A DNA stretch of 64,000 nucleotides from Roseicella sp. DB1501 (GCF_013112485.1 NZ_JABFHG010000014.1:1-64000), one strand, 5' to 3'. Positions 39,956 through 48,018 are shown, counted from the stretch's first letter. A program made the numbers and translations. Notes: generated by a model from the letters alone, not told the origin.

Positions 39956-40460
39956 GCGGATCGGGCTCTATCCGGGCACCTTCGATCCGGTGACCAACGG
40001 CCATCTCGACGTGATCGGGCGGGCGGCGCGGCTACTCGACCGGCTCGTCGTCGGGGTCGCGATCAATATCGGCAAGGGACCGCTCTTTCCGCTTGAGGAG
40101 CGGGCGGAGCTCGTGCGCGCCGAGACCGACATCATCGCCGCCCGGACCGGCACGGTGATCGAGGTGCGCCCCTTCGAGGGGCTGCTGGTCAGCTTCGCGC
40201 AGGAGGTGGGCGCGAGCATGATCGTCCGCGGGTTGCGGGCGGTGACGGATTTCGACTACGAGTTCCAGATGGCCGGCATGAACCGCCGCCTGGACAATGC
40301 CATCGAAACCGTCTTCCTGATGGCCAGTGAGACGAACCAGTTCATCTCCTCGCGTTTCGTCAAGGAAATCGCGCGGCTCGGCGGCGACGTCTCGAGCTTC
40401 GTCCCCAAGCTGACGCTGGAGCGGACGCTCGCCAGGGTCCGCGCCCCGGCCGAGGGCTAG
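39948..40460 (+). CDS. coaD: Phosphopantetheine adenylyltransferase
   Basis: A 170-residue enzyme of coenzyme A synthesis joining 4'-phosphopantetheine and ATP to dephospho-CoA. It has the nucleotidyltransferase motif [21 protein letters not shown] (with TxGH-type NGH), [20 protein letters not shown] and the C-terminal [24 protein letters not shown] 39948 overlaps the gyrA end by eight bases, so the two are cotranscribed. Its TAG stop falls at the first bases of a palindromic repeat. Confidence 0.95.
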   Translation: MRERIGLYPGTFDPVTNGHLDVIGRAARLLDRLVVGVAINIGKGPLFPLEERAELVRAETDIIAARTGTVIEVRPFEGLLVSFAQEVGASMIVRGLRAVTDFDYEFQMAGMNRRLDNAIETVFLMASETNQFISSRFVKEIARLGGDVSSFVPKLTLERTLARVRAPAEG

Positions 40461-40560
40461 ACCATGATCCGCTCACACAGGGTCGCGGATCATGGCTTGG
40501 GCCGTTGTTGGATCGCGTGAGTCACGCTTTTCGGTGTTTCCACCGCAAGCGATCACGCTC
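40459..40560. repeat. Intergenic palindromic repeat, family 1 (full copy C)
   Basis: Two modules. The first is an 11-bp perfect stem, CCATGATCCGC/GCGGATCATGG (about 40463-40496). The second contains GCGTGA-G-TCACGC and GATCGCG ... CGATCACGCTC. It aligns in the same orientation with 45990-46091 and, by its right half, with the reverse complement of 26726-26786. It starts at the coaD stop codon and is joined directly to a family-2 element. Confidence 0.85.
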
Positions 40561-40662
40561 CAGGGCGGATCGCGGGAGGGCGTGAACGCCCGGGCGCGGA
40601 ATCCGCTCTGAAAACAAGGAACAAAGCGGATTGCCTTCAGTATCGAATGCAATCCGCTGTCG
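40561..40662. repeat. Intergenic palindromic repeat, family 2 (copy C2)
   Basis: A first module (GGGCGTGAACGCCC inside GCGGAT...ATCCGC arms) is followed by TGAAAACAAGGAA and a second module, an imperfect palindrome of about 37 bp, AGCGGATTGC...GCAATCCGCT. It is the reverse complement of the repeat at 14765-14869 over almost its whole length. Together with copy C it fills the 250-bp gap between coaD and the first cyclophilin gene. Confidence 0.85.
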
Positions 40663-40713
40663 GGACTCGGTGGGGCCGGCGCCTGCCCCGCCTCCAGAAA
40701 GAGGAACCACCCG

Positions 40714-41250
40714 ATGCTGCGACGACACCTCGCCGGCCTGGCATTGCTCGGCACGCCGGCTCTCCTTCACCCGGCCCGCGCCGCCGAGGAGCGGCTGCAG
40801 ATGGACCTGAAGGACGGGCCGGTCACCATCCAGCTCCTGCCCGACGTGGCGCCGCGGCATGTGGAGCGCATCAAGACCCTCGCCTCCCGCGGCTTCTACG
40901 ACGGCACGCCCTTCCACCGGGTGATCGAGGGCTTCATGGCGCAGGGTGGCGACCCGACCGGCACCGGCACCGGCGGCAGCGACCTGCCCAATCTGCGGGC
41001 CGAGTTCACCGACAAGTACCGCTTCCTGCGCGGCGTCTGCGGCATGGCCCGCACCTCGGACCCGAACAGCGCCAACAGCCAGTTCTTCATCATGTTCGCG
41101 CCGGCGCCGAGCCTCGACCGCCAGTACACGATCTGGGGCCGCGTGGTTGCGGGCATGGAGGCGGTCGACAAGATCAAGCGCGGCACCGGGGCCGGTGGCA
41201 CGGTGCAGAACCCGGACAAGCTGCTCCGGGCCCGTGTCATCTCCGGCTGA
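40714..41250 (+). CDS. Periplasmic cyclophilin-type peptidyl-prolyl isomerase
   Basis: A 178-residue isomerase with an N-terminal signal peptide (MLRRHLAGLALLGTPALLHPARA). Its cyclophilin core is GFYDGTPFHRVIEGFMAQGGDPTGTGTGG, GVCGMARTSDPNSANSQFFIMFAPAPSLDRQYTIWGRVVAGMEAVDKI; the catalytic Arg is in FHRVI. It should speed proline isomerisation in exported proteins. The next gene encodes a paralogue without the signal peptide. From about residue 30 on the two are strikingly alike, indicating tandem duplication. Confidence 0.92.
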   Translation: MLRRHLAGLALLGTPALLHPARAAEERLQMDLKDGPVTIQLLPDVAPRHVERIKTLASRGFYDGTPFHRVIEGFMAQGGDPTGTGTGGSDLPNLRAEFTDKYRFLRGVCGMARTSDPNSANSQFFIMFAPAPSLDRQYTIWGRVVAGMEAVDKIKRGTGAGGTVQNPDKLLRARVISG

Positions 41251-41277
41251 CCCGGACTTCCAGGAAGGAATCATGCG

Positions 41278-41940
41278 ATGAGCGACGAAACCGGCAGCCC
41301 GGAGAAGATCCCCGGCGAGCCGCCGATCGGCGAGACGCCTGCAGCCGAGACCCCCGCGGCCGAGACGTCCCATGCCGAGACGCCTGGGACCGAGCAGGCC
41401 GCGGCGCCCGCCGAGGCTGCGCCCGCCGAGCCCGATCCCAAGCTCGAGAACACCTTGATCCTCGAGCTGAAGGACGGCGCGGTGACGATCGAGCTGCTGC
41501 CCGAGCTGGCGCCGCAGCATGTCGAGCGCATCAAGACGCTGGCGCGCGCGGGCTTCTACGACAACACCCCCTTCCACCGGGTGATCGAGGGCTTCATGGC
41601 GCAGGGCGGCGATCCGACCGGCACCGGCACCGGCGGCGCCCGCGAGCAGGGCTATGCCGACCTGCCGGCCGAGTTCTCGCCGCCGAACCGGGCGCGCTTC
41701 GTGCGCGGTACCTGCGGCATGGCGCGGACCATGAACCCGCACAGCGCCAACAGCCAGTTCTTCATCATGTTCGCGCCGGCGCCGAGCCTCGACGGCCAGT
41801 ACACCATCTGGGGCCGCGTGGTCGCCGGGATGGAGGCGGTCGACAAGATCAAGCGCGGCACCGGCAACAACGGCATCGTCCAGGGGCCGGACCGGCTGGT
41901 GAAGGCGCGTATCGCCGCCGACGCGCCGGCGGCCGCCTGA
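41278..41940 (+). CDS. Cyclophilin-type peptidyl-prolyl isomerase, tandem paralogue
   Basis: A 220-residue isomerase. The first 55 residues are a Pro/Ala/Glu repeat-like tail (PAAETPAAET...) in place of a signal peptide, so it is probably cytoplasmic. The cyclophilin core repeats the neighbour's motifs (GFYDNTPFHRVIEGFMAQGGDPTGTGTGG, NPHSANSQFFIMFAPAPSLDGQYTIWGRVVAGMEAVDKIKRGTG). It carries a short insertion, AREQGYADLPAEF. It starts 27 bases after the periplasmic copy. The pair probably forms one transcription unit supplying both compartments. Confidence 0.92.
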   Translation: MSDETGSPEKIPGEPPIGETPAAETPAAETSHAETPGTEQAAAPAEAAPAEPDPKLENTLILELKDGAVTIELLPELAPQHVERIKTLARAGFYDNTPFHRVIEGFMAQGGDPTGTGTGGAREQGYADLPAEFSPPNRARFVRGTCGMARTMNPHSANSQFFIMFAPAPSLDGQYTIWGRVVAGMEAVDKIKRGTGNNGIVQGPDRLVKARIAADAPAAA

Positions 41941-42039
41941 TCCGCCGCTCGCTCCATCACCCGATCTGGGGCCGCGGCCGCCCGGCCGCGGTTGACTTTC
42001 CCGCCGTCGCGCGCTTTTCCGGCGCGCGACGGAGCATGT

Positions 42040-42115
42040 GAGCCGGTAGCTCAGCTGGTAGAGCACGGGACTTTTAATCTCGTGGCCGTGGGTTCGAGCC
42101 CCACCCGGCTCACCA
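42040..42115 (+). tRNA. tRNA-Lys (anticodon UUU)
   Basis: A 76-base cloverleaf: acceptor GAGCCGG/CCGGCTC, discriminator A and encoded CCA. The D-arm is TAGCTCAGCTGGTAGAGCA, the anticodon loop CTTTTAA gives TTT, and the T-arm contains GGTTCGAGC. It stands between the cyclophilin pair and a periplasmic protein gene. Confidence 0.97.
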
Positions 42116-42191
42116 CATCCGGTCGCGCCGCGCCTTTGATCCCTCGCCTCGCACCTACGCCATGCCGCGCCGATCCGGGAAGGAGCATCCC

Positions 42192-42779
42192 ATGCGCCCC
42201 GCCATCCTCTGCGCCATGCTTCTCGCCGCCGGGCCGGCGCTGGCGCAGGCCGATGGCCCGCTGCCGGCGCCGGTGCGCGACGTCGCCGTCACCTATCGGG
42301 CGACCGGCGAGAAGGAGCAGGAGATCCGCATGGCTTGGCTGGTCGCGCAGGGCCGGTTCCGCATGGAGACGCCCGGCGGTGCCCTGCTGCATGACATGCG
42401 CAGCCGGCGCACCACCATCCTGATGACCGAGCAGCGGATGTTCGTCGAGGGCTCGGACGAGGATCGCGGCCCCGGCATCGGGCTGGTGCCGCCGGGCAGC
42501 CGGGTCGCGCGGCTCGGGACCGACCGGATCGCCGGCTATGACTGCACCGTCTGGCGCATCGAGCCGCCGAAGGACAGCGAGGGGGACGAGGCGCGGGCCA
42601 ACGAGGCCTGCGTCACGGCGGATGGCGTGCCGCTCCGCGTCGTCGAGATCGAGGGCGGCGAGGAAGTGGGCCGCACCGTCGCCACGCGCGTGGATTATGC
42701 CCGCCAGGATCCGGCGCAATTCGAGGTGCCGCCGGGCTACCGGCCCTTCGACCCGCAGGCCGCCGCGCCGGCCCGTTAG
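42192..42779 (+). CDS. Periplasmic protein of unknown function
   Basis: A 195-residue exported protein. The signal peptide MRPAILCAMLLAAGPALAQA is followed by a beta-rich domain with alternating strands (VAVTYRATGEKEQEIRMAWLVAQGRFRME, TTILMTEQRMFVEG, RIAGYDCTVWRIE, ARANEACVTADGVPLRVVEIEG). The YDCxVWR and NEACVTADGVPLR segments recall outer-membrane-lipoprotein-carrier-like DUF4412 domains. I cannot assign a function. AGGAG lies seven bases before ATG 42192. The stop TAG coincides with the beginning of a palindromic repeat. Confidence 0.7.
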   Translation: MRPAILCAMLLAAGPALAQADGPLPAPVRDVAVTYRATGEKEQEIRMAWLVAQGRFRMETPGGALLHDMRSRRTTILMTEQRMFVEGSDEDRGPGIGLVPPGSRVARLGTDRIAGYDCTVWRIEPPKDSEGDEARANEACVTADGVPLRVVEIEGGEEVGRTVATRVDYARQDPAQFEVPPGYRPFDPQAAAPAR

Positions 42780-42884
42780 AGCAGTTTCCGTTCGAGTGGA
42801 AACACTCGGACGGGTGAAGATGCTCTGAAAACAAAAGGCTAGAGCATTTGCCGTGAACGCAGGTGAACGGAAAACGCTCTAGAG
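42777..42884. repeat. Intergenic palindromic repeat related to family 2 (copy E)
   Basis: Runs from the TAGAGC that forms the upstream gene's stop codon to a terminal CGCTCTAGAG. It contains stems CGAGTG/CACTCG and CCGT...ACGG and the central TGCTCTGAAAACAA shared with copy C2. The arm sequences otherwise differ from copies D and C2, so it is a diverged or separate subfamily with the same architecture. Confidence 0.65.
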
Positions 42885-43228
42885 AGCTGCGCCGGACCCG
42901 TGGCGCCTGCCTGGACAAGGGGAGGAGGGGGCGAACATCGTCCTACGGGCGGCGTCGAGCCCCAGCCTCTCCGGCGCCCTCAGAGGAATGCGGGGAAAGG
43001 CCCCTTGCGGCTCCCAGGCGAAGCCTAGCGCTCTTTCCTTGTCATGAATTTTGCGTTTCGATGACCTGTGGTTCAGTCGGTCGCAACATGCCGCAACGCG
43101 CCGCCGCTCTCGGCCTCGCCGCATGGCGCGGGCCGGCCGCTGCCGGACCGGATTGACCGGCCGGGCGGAGCATGCGCCACTGCCGCGCGCGGCCCGGTCG
43201 GGCGGCGCGAGGCGGGAGGAGGGACCCC
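42885..43228. other. Gene-free interval before the NIPSNAP gene
   Basis: I see no gene in these 344 bases. A less GC-rich patch (about 43040-43080, TTCCTTGTCATGAATTTTGCG) is the likeliest promoter area, and GC-rich inverted repeats around CCGGCC lie near 43130-43170. The open frame that reaches back to 43172 lacks initiation signals. Confidence 0.45.
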
Positions 43229-43909
43229 ATGTTCATCGAGCAGCGCATCTACACCGCGCATCCCGGCAAGCTGCCGGCCTGGTTGAAGTGCTACGGCGAG
43301 ATCGGTGGCCCCGCTTCCTCGCGAACCCTCACGCCGCTGATGGGCATGTTCACCGTCGAGTTCGGCCAGATCAACCGCGTCCTCTTCCTGCGCGGCTTCG
43401 ACGATATCGACCAGCGCGAGCGCGGCCTCGCGGCACGCGACGCCGATCCGGAATGGAAGCGCTTCCTCGAGGAGAGCCGCGCCACCGGCGCACTCGCGGC
43501 GCAGGAAGCAAAGCTGCTGAAGACCGTGCCCTTCTCGCCAATCCAGAAGGTCGGCCAGCCCTTCGAGCGGAAGATCGAGGGCGAGCAGATGTTCGTCGAC
43601 CACCGCACCTATGATTTCGAGCCGGGCCGCATCAATGCCTGGATCGATGCCTATCGTGACATCGGCAAGCCGGTGCAGGACCGCCTGCTCGGCCAGCTCC
43701 TGTTCTTCGCCGTCACCGAATGCGGGCCGATCAACCAGGCGATCTTCGCCTGGGCCTATTCCTCCATGGCCGATCGCGACCGCCGCCGCACGGCGATGGC
43801 GGCCGATCCGGGCTGGGCGGAATTCCAGAAGGCAACGGGCGGGCTCGGCGCGCTGAAGGCGCAGACGACGATGATCCTGAAGCCGGTGCCCTGGTCGCCG
43901 ATCCGCTAG
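43229..43909 (+). CDS. NIPSNAP-family protein (two tandem domains)
   Basis: A 226-residue soluble protein with two dimeric alpha-beta-barrel halves. The first begins FIEQRIYTAHPGKLPAWLKCYGEIGG...LTPLMGMFTVEFGQINRVLFLRGFDDIDQRERG. The second begins FVDHRTYDFEPGRINAWIDAYRDIG...QLLFFAVTECGPINQAIFAWAYSSMADRDRRR. Repetition of the RxYxxxPGxxxAWxxxY pattern shows an internal duplication. NIPSNAP proteins have been tied to vesicle or mitochondrial functions in eukaryotes and to degradation gene clusters in bacteria, but no activity can be assigned. GGAGGAGGG precedes ATG 43229. A binding-protein gene follows after ten bases. Confidence 0.85.
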   Translation: MFIEQRIYTAHPGKLPAWLKCYGEIGGPASSRTLTPLMGMFTVEFGQINRVLFLRGFDDIDQRERGLAARDADPEWKRFLEESRATGALAAQEAKLLKTVPFSPIQKVGQPFERKIEGEQMFVDHRTYDFEPGRINAWIDAYRDIGKPVQDRLLGQLLFFAVTECGPINQAIFAWAYSSMADRDRRRTAMAADPGWAEFQKATGGLGALKAQTTMILKPVPWSPIR

Positions 43910-43919
43910 GGGACCGGAG

Positions 43920-44942
43920 ATGCGCCTTCTTCGCCGGCTCGCCGCCGGCCTGCTCGGGCTCGGCCTCGCGGCCGGGCCCGCTGCGGCCGGCCAGACCTTC
44001 GATACCATCCGGTCCCGCGGCACGCTGAACTGCGGCGTCAATGTCGGCGTCGCCGGCTTCTCGCTGCCCGACAGCCAGGGCGTCTGGCGCGGCATGGATG
44101 CCGATCTCTGCCGCGGCCTCGCCGCCGCCATGCTCGGCGACGCCGCCAAGGTGCGCTTCGTGCCGCTGACCGCGGTGCAGCGCTTCACCGCGCTGCAATC
44201 CGGCGAGATCGACGTGCTGATCCGCCAGACCACGCTGACCATGACGCGCGACACCACGCTCGGCCTGCGCATGGTGATCGTGAACCTCTATGACGGCCAT
44301 GGCTTCATGGTCCGCAAGGATGCCAAGGTGACCGAGCCGAAGGAGATGGATGGCATGACCATCTGCCTCTCGCCCGGCACGACGAACGAGCTCGTCACCA
44401 CCGACTGGTTCCGCGCCAACGCGCTGCGCTTCACGCCGCTGCTGCAGGAGCGGATGCAGGACAACGCCCAGGCGCTGCAGGCCGGGCGGTGCGACGCGAT
44501 CGGCACGGATGCGACGCAGCTCGCGGCGCTGCGCAGCCAGTTCACCCAGCCGGGCGACTTCGTCATCCTGCCGCAGCGCTTCAGCAAGGAGCCCTACGGG
44601 CCGGTGGTGCGGCGCGACGACCAGGAATGGTTCGACGTGGTGCGCTGGACCATCTCGGCGCTGATCCAGGCCGAGGAGCTCGGCGTGACCAGCCAGACTG
44701 CCGAGGAGCAGCGCCGCAGCAGCCCCAATCCGGAGATCCGTCGCCTGCTCGGCGCCGATCCGGTGCTGGGCCAGGCGCTCAAGCTCGACCCGGCCTGGGC
44801 CTACAACGCCATCCGGGCGATCGGCAATTACGGCGAGCTGTTCGAGCGCAATCTCGGCCCGAAGACGCCGATCGGGCTGGAGCGGGGCATGAACCGGCTC
44901 TGGACCGATGGCGGGCTGATGTATTCCTGGCCGATGCGCTGA
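43920..44942 (+). CDS. General L-amino-acid ABC transporter substrate-binding protein (AapJ-like)
   Basis: A 340-residue periplasmic binding protein. The signal peptide (MRLLRRLAAGLLGLGLAAGPAAAG) is followed by TFDTIRSRGTLNCGVNVGVAGFSLPDSQGVWRGMDADLCRGLAAAMLGD, the usual beginning of polar amino acid receptors. NLYDGHGFMVRKD, LSPGTTNELVTTDWFRAN, and a C-terminal YNAIRAIGNYGELFERNLG follow. The closest known relatives by motif are AapJ/BztA. No permease or ATPase gene accompanies it, so it either uses a transporter encoded elsewhere or acts as an orphan receptor. It may be cotranscribed with the NIPSNAP gene. Confidence 0.9.
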   Translation: MRLLRRLAAGLLGLGLAAGPAAAGQTFDTIRSRGTLNCGVNVGVAGFSLPDSQGVWRGMDADLCRGLAAAMLGDAAKVRFVPLTAVQRFTALQSGEIDVLIRQTTLTMTRDTTLGLRMVIVNLYDGHGFMVRKDAKVTEPKEMDGMTICLSPGTTNELVTTDWFRANALRFTPLLQERMQDNAQALQAGRCDAIGTDATQLAALRSQFTQPGDFVILPQRFSKEPYGPVVRRDDQEWFDVVRWTISALIQAEELGVTSQTAEEQRRSSPNPEIRRLLGADPVLGQALKLDPAWAYNAIRAIGNYGELFERNLGPKTPIGLERGMNRLWTDGGLMYSWPMR

Positions 44943-44970
44943 GCGGCGGGCGCCCCTTGGCCGGCCCCGG

Positions 44971-45774
44971 TCACAGGCCGCGCCGGGGCGCCGCGACGAA
45001 TCGCCCGACGAGCGGGATCGGCATGGCGCGATAGGCATCCAGGCCGCGCCCGGCGCCGGCCGAGGCGGGCATCGGCAGGATGCGCGCCGGGCCGTTTCTC
45101 AGCATGGCGCCGCCAGCGGGCAGGGGAGCAGGCAGGGGCGGGCGGGGCGCCGGCGGCGTGCCGGAGGGCATCGCCGGCGGGGCGGTCAGCGCCGCGAAGG
45201 CCGCGGGTGGCGGCGGCGCGTCGGGCTGCTGCTGCTCCGCCAGCATGGCGGCGGCGATGCGGGCGCGATAGGGCTCGGCATGGGCCGGCGTCTGCGAATG
45301 GTAGTGCGAGGCCGTGAGCATCCAGTCGCCGCGCGTCGCCTGCATCTCCGAGAGGAAGCGGGCGGCGTAGCGGGCATTCGCCAGGGGATCGAAGGCCTCC
45401 TCCAGGCTGGCGAAGGCATCCGGATGGTGCCGCAGGTTGATCTGCATGCAGCCGACATCGATGGAGCGCACGCCCTGCGCCTGCAGCGCCCGCACGGCGG
45501 CAATTGCTGCCGCCTTGTCCGGGAAGAAGCTGCCGCGTCCCTCGGCATTGATGGTCCAGGGCCAGGGGGCGAAGCTGCCGGTCTGCGGGTCGCGCCGCCC
45601 GCTCTCGACCCGGCCGATGGCGGCCAGCAGGCGGGGCGGCAGGCCGCGCTCCTGCTCCGCCCGGAGGATGGCGGCGCGGCAGAGTTGGCCCTGATCCGGC
45701 GCCTGGAGCAACAATTGAGCCTGGGCGACCGGCACGAGCGCCAGGAAAAGCAGGCTGAGGGCGAAGGCGTGCAT
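44971..45774 (-). CDS. Lytic transglycosylase-like periplasmic protein
   Basis: A 267-residue protein with signal peptide MHAFALSLLFLALVPVAQAQ and a goose-lysozyme/SLT-like domain. Catalytic Glu is E57 in LLAAIGRVESGRRDP, followed by SIDVGCMQINLRHHPDAFASLEEAFDPLANARYAARFLSEM and TASHYHSQTPAHAEPYR. These enzymes cleave peptidoglycan, and this short form is often tied to flagellar or secretion-system assembly. The C-terminal 90 residues are Pro/Ala-rich and probably disordered. It converges on the binding-protein gene. Confidence 0.85.
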   Translation of the reverse strand: MHAFALSLLFLALVPVAQAQLLLQAPDQGQLCRAAILRAEQERGLPPRLLAAIGRVESGRRDPQTGSFAPWPWTINAEGRGSFFPDKAAAIAAVRALQAQGVRSIDVGCMQINLRHHPDAFASLEEAFDPLANARYAARFLSEMQATRGDWMLTASHYHSQTPAHAEPYRARIAAAMLAEQQQPDAPPPPAAFAALTAPPAMPSGTPPAPRPPLPAPLPAGGAMLRNGPARILPMPASAGAGRGLDAYRAMPIPLVGRFVAAPRRGL

Positions 45775-45890
45775 CCGGTCCGGCTCCCGCCGCCCGCGGG
45801 ATGCGGGCGTGGCCTGCCGCAGCGCAACCGGCGTGCCAGAGCGACAGGGCGGCGAGGCGGCGCGGTCGGGGGAGGTCGCCGGAGAAAGAT

Positions 45891-45920
45891 CCCGGCCGGG
45901 GGGCTATTCCCCCGGCCGGG
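45891..45920. terminator. Strong GC hairpin between the transglycosylase and regulator genes
   Basis: A 12-bp perfect stem, CCCGGCCGGGGG / CCCCCGGCCGGG, with a six-base AT-rich loop. It lies upstream of the transglycosylase gene and downstream of the regulator gene (both minus strand), where it could end the regulator transcript. No T-run follows, so termination is inferred from structure only. Confidence 0.4.
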
Positions 45921-45989
45921 TCATGCCGCGCTCAAATATCGGATCGTCGCGGCGGGCTGGGGCCGCGAAGCGGCTTTGTGGGGAGTTCC

Positions 45990-46091
45990 AGAGCATGATC
46001 CGTTCACCCTGGTTCACGGACCATGGTCTAGCCTGTTGTTTGATCGCGTGATTCACGCCTTCGGTGAGCTACTTCAAGCGATCACGCTCTA
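45990..46091. repeat. Intergenic palindromic repeat, family 1 (full copy B)
   Basis: AGAGCATGATCCGTTCACC at the left and CGATCACGCTCTA at the right frame two inverted-repeat modules. It has the same order and orientation as copy C (40459-40560), with clear base-by-base similarity throughout. It ends seven bases before the stop codon of the minus-strand regulator gene. Confidence 0.85.
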
Positions 46092-46098
46092 ATGCAGG

Positions 46099-46878
46099 TC
46101 AGGCCGTGGCGGCCAGAAATCGAGGCGCACGGCGCACCCAGCCGCGCGGCGCCGGCTCGATCTCGCTCTGCCGGGTCTTGCGGGCGGCCTCGATCGCCGC
46201 CTGGGTCGGCTCGAACACCACGTAGCCGCGGCCCCAGACGGTGCGGATGATCTCCGCCGCGCCGGCCGCCGTCAGCTTGCGCCGCAGCTTGCAGACGAAG
46301 ACGTCGACGATCTTCGAATCCGGCGCCTCGCTGTCGGCATAGAGGCGCGTCATGAAGCGCTCCTTGGTCAGCAGCACGCCCTTGTGGAGCATCAGCGTCT
46401 CGAGGAAGTCGAATTCGCGCGCCGTCAGGTTGACCCGCAGCCCATCGACCGTCACCGCATGCTGCTCCTGGTCGAGCGTGACATTGCCGCAGACCAGCTC
46501 GGCGCAGGTATAGCCGCGGGCGCGGCGGGCGAGGGCCTGCATCCGCGCATGCAGGACGGAGAGGCGGAAGGGGTGGAAGATCACGTCGTCGGCGCCGGCA
46601 TGCAGCACCGCCTCCTCCTCCTCGGCGCCGGCCGGGGTGGCGCTGTAGACGATGATCGGCAGGTTCATGCCGCGGCGGCGGAGATCGCGGATCGCCGGCA
46701 GGGCGTTGCGGAGAGCCCGGCCGATGCGAAGGAGGACGAGGTCGTAGGGACCGCTCAGCGCGACGATGGAGGGCAGCTCGGCCATGCTCTCGGCCGGATC
46801 GCAGAGCACGCCGAGCTCACCGAGGGCAGCCTCGAGCTCGGCAGTGGGGGCGGCGTCGGAAGCGACTGCAATGCGCAT
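46099..46878 (-). CDS. CtrA/OmpR-type winged-helix regulator with degenerate receiver
   Basis: A 259-residue protein. The C-terminal DNA-binding domain (about 125-222) is very CtrA-like: NLTAREFDFLETLMLHKGVLLTKERFMTRLY, SKIVDVFVCKLRRKL and TVWGRGYVVFEP. The N-terminal domain keeps the receiver size but not its chemistry. The acidic pocket reads ASDAA instead of IEDD, the phosphoacceptor Asp at position 51 is Arg (LVLLRIGR), and the conserved lysine motif KPF reads HPF. It should not be activated by ordinary phosphorylation. A 35-residue C-terminal tail is unusual. The frame is open to 46944, but ATG 46878 has a GGAG at good spacing. Targets are unknown. Confidence 0.88.
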   Translation of the reverse strand: MRIAVASDAAPTAELEAALGELGVLCDPAESMAELPSIVALSGPYDLVLLRIGRALRNALPAIRDLRRRGMNLPIIVYSATPAGAEEEEAVLHAGADDVIFHPFRLSVLHARMQALARRARGYTCAELVCGNVTLDQEQHAVTVDGLRVNLTAREFDFLETLMLHKGVLLTKERFMTRLYADSEAPDSKIVDVFVCKLRRKLTAAGAAEIIRTVWGRGYVVFEPTQAAIEAARKTRQSEIEPAPRGWVRRAPRFLAATA

Positions 46879-46916
46879 GCGATCTCCAATGGTCACAACC
46901 AAGTGTGTTAGATCAC

Positions 46917-46944
46917 ATGATAGTGCGCTGCGTTTAGGATACAA
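46917..46944 (-). promoter_or_regulatory. Probable promoter of the winged-helix regulator
   Basis: On the minus strand TTGTAT (46939-46944) and TATCAT (46917-46922) are 16 bases apart, in an AT-rich patch 39 bases upstream of the start codon. Confidence 0.45.
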
Positions 46945-47082
46945 TCATAAAGTGCACAGAAGCGGGGGATGATTGCCACAGGTAACGCAACCGCCCGTCC
47001 CGGCGAAGCAGCCCTGAGGTCGGCGCCCTCGATGCCGGCCCGTCCCGGCCCCCTCCCGGGCCGGGCGCCACGGAGATCTGCC

Positions 47083-48018
47083 ATGCTGATCCGCATCCCG
47101 CGCGGCTGGGAGCTGCCCGAGCGCTCCGCCACGCCCGAATCCCTGGTCTTCGGCCGCCGCGCCGCGCTGCAGGCCGCCACGGGCCTCGCCGCCGCCGGCC
47201 TCGCCGGGCCGGCCATGGCGCAGGCGACCGGCGCCGCCCCACGCAACCCGCGCTACCTGCCCGGCCGCGACATCACCGCCGAGAAGGACGCCACCACCTA
47301 CAACAATTACTACGAATTCGGCACGGATAAGGGCGTCTACCGGCCGGCGCAGAAGCTGCCGCTGCGGCCCTGGAGCGTGAAGGTCGACGGACTCGTCGAC
47401 CAGCCGCGCGATTACGGCATCGACGAGTTGCTGCAGGCCATGCCGCTCGAGGAGCGGGTCTATCGGCTGCGCTGCGTCGAGGCCTGGTCGATGGTGGTGC
47501 CCTGGACCGGTTTCCCGCTGGCGGCGCTGCTCAAGGCGGCGGGGCCGAAACCGGGCGCGAGATACGTCCGCTTCGAGAGCGCGGCGCTGCCCGCCGTCAT
47601 GCCCGGGCTGCGGCAGTCCTGGTACCCTTGGCCCTATGTCGAGGGCTGCACGCTGGAGGAGGCGGCGAACGAGCTCTCCTTCCTCGTCACCGGCGCCTAT
47701 GGCAAGCCGCTGGCGCCGCAGAATGGCGGCCCGATCCGCCTGCACCAGCCCTGGAAATACGGCTTCAAGGCCGGCAAGTCGCTGGTGCGGATCAGCCTCG
47801 TCGCGGAGCGGCCGACCTCCTTCTGGGAGGCGATCCAGCCGGCGGAGTACGGCTTCTGGGCGAATGTGAACCCCGAAGTGCCGCATCCGCGCTGGAGCCA
47901 GGCGAGCGAGCGGGTGCTCGGCACCGGCGAGCGGATCCCGACCCAGCTCTTCAACGGCTATGGCGAGTTCGTCGCCGGGCTCTATACCGGCCTGCAGAAG
48001 GAGCGGCTCTGGACCTGA
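47083..48018 (+). CDS. msrP: Protein-methionine-sulfoxide reductase catalytic subunit MsrP
   Basis: A 311-residue periplasmic molybdoenzyme that repairs oxidised methionines in envelope proteins. A twin-arginine signal (VFGRRAALQAATGLAAAGLAGPAMA) directs export by Tat. The oxidoreductase molybdopterin domain follows, with the molybdenum-ligand cysteine in YRLRCVEAWSMVVPWTGFPL (C131) and NGGPIRLHQPWKYGFKAGKS. Its usual partner MsrQ, the haem membrane subunit feeding electrons, is not adjacent; the next gene is gltX on the other strand. The frame is open to 46969, but ATG 47083 after CGGAG is the normal start. Confidence 0.95.
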   Translation: MLIRIPRGWELPERSATPESLVFGRRAALQAATGLAAAGLAGPAMAQATGAAPRNPRYLPGRDITAEKDATTYNNYYEFGTDKGVYRPAQKLPLRPWSVKVDGLVDQPRDYGIDELLQAMPLEERVYRLRCVEAWSMVVPWTGFPLAALLKAAGPKPGARYVRFESAALPAVMPGLRQSWYPWPYVEGCTLEEAANELSFLVTGAYGKPLAPQNGGPIRLHQPWKYGFKAGKSLVRISLVAERPTSFWEAIQPAEYGFWANVNPEVPHPRWSQASERVLGTGERIPTQLFNGYGEFVAGLYTGLQKERLWT

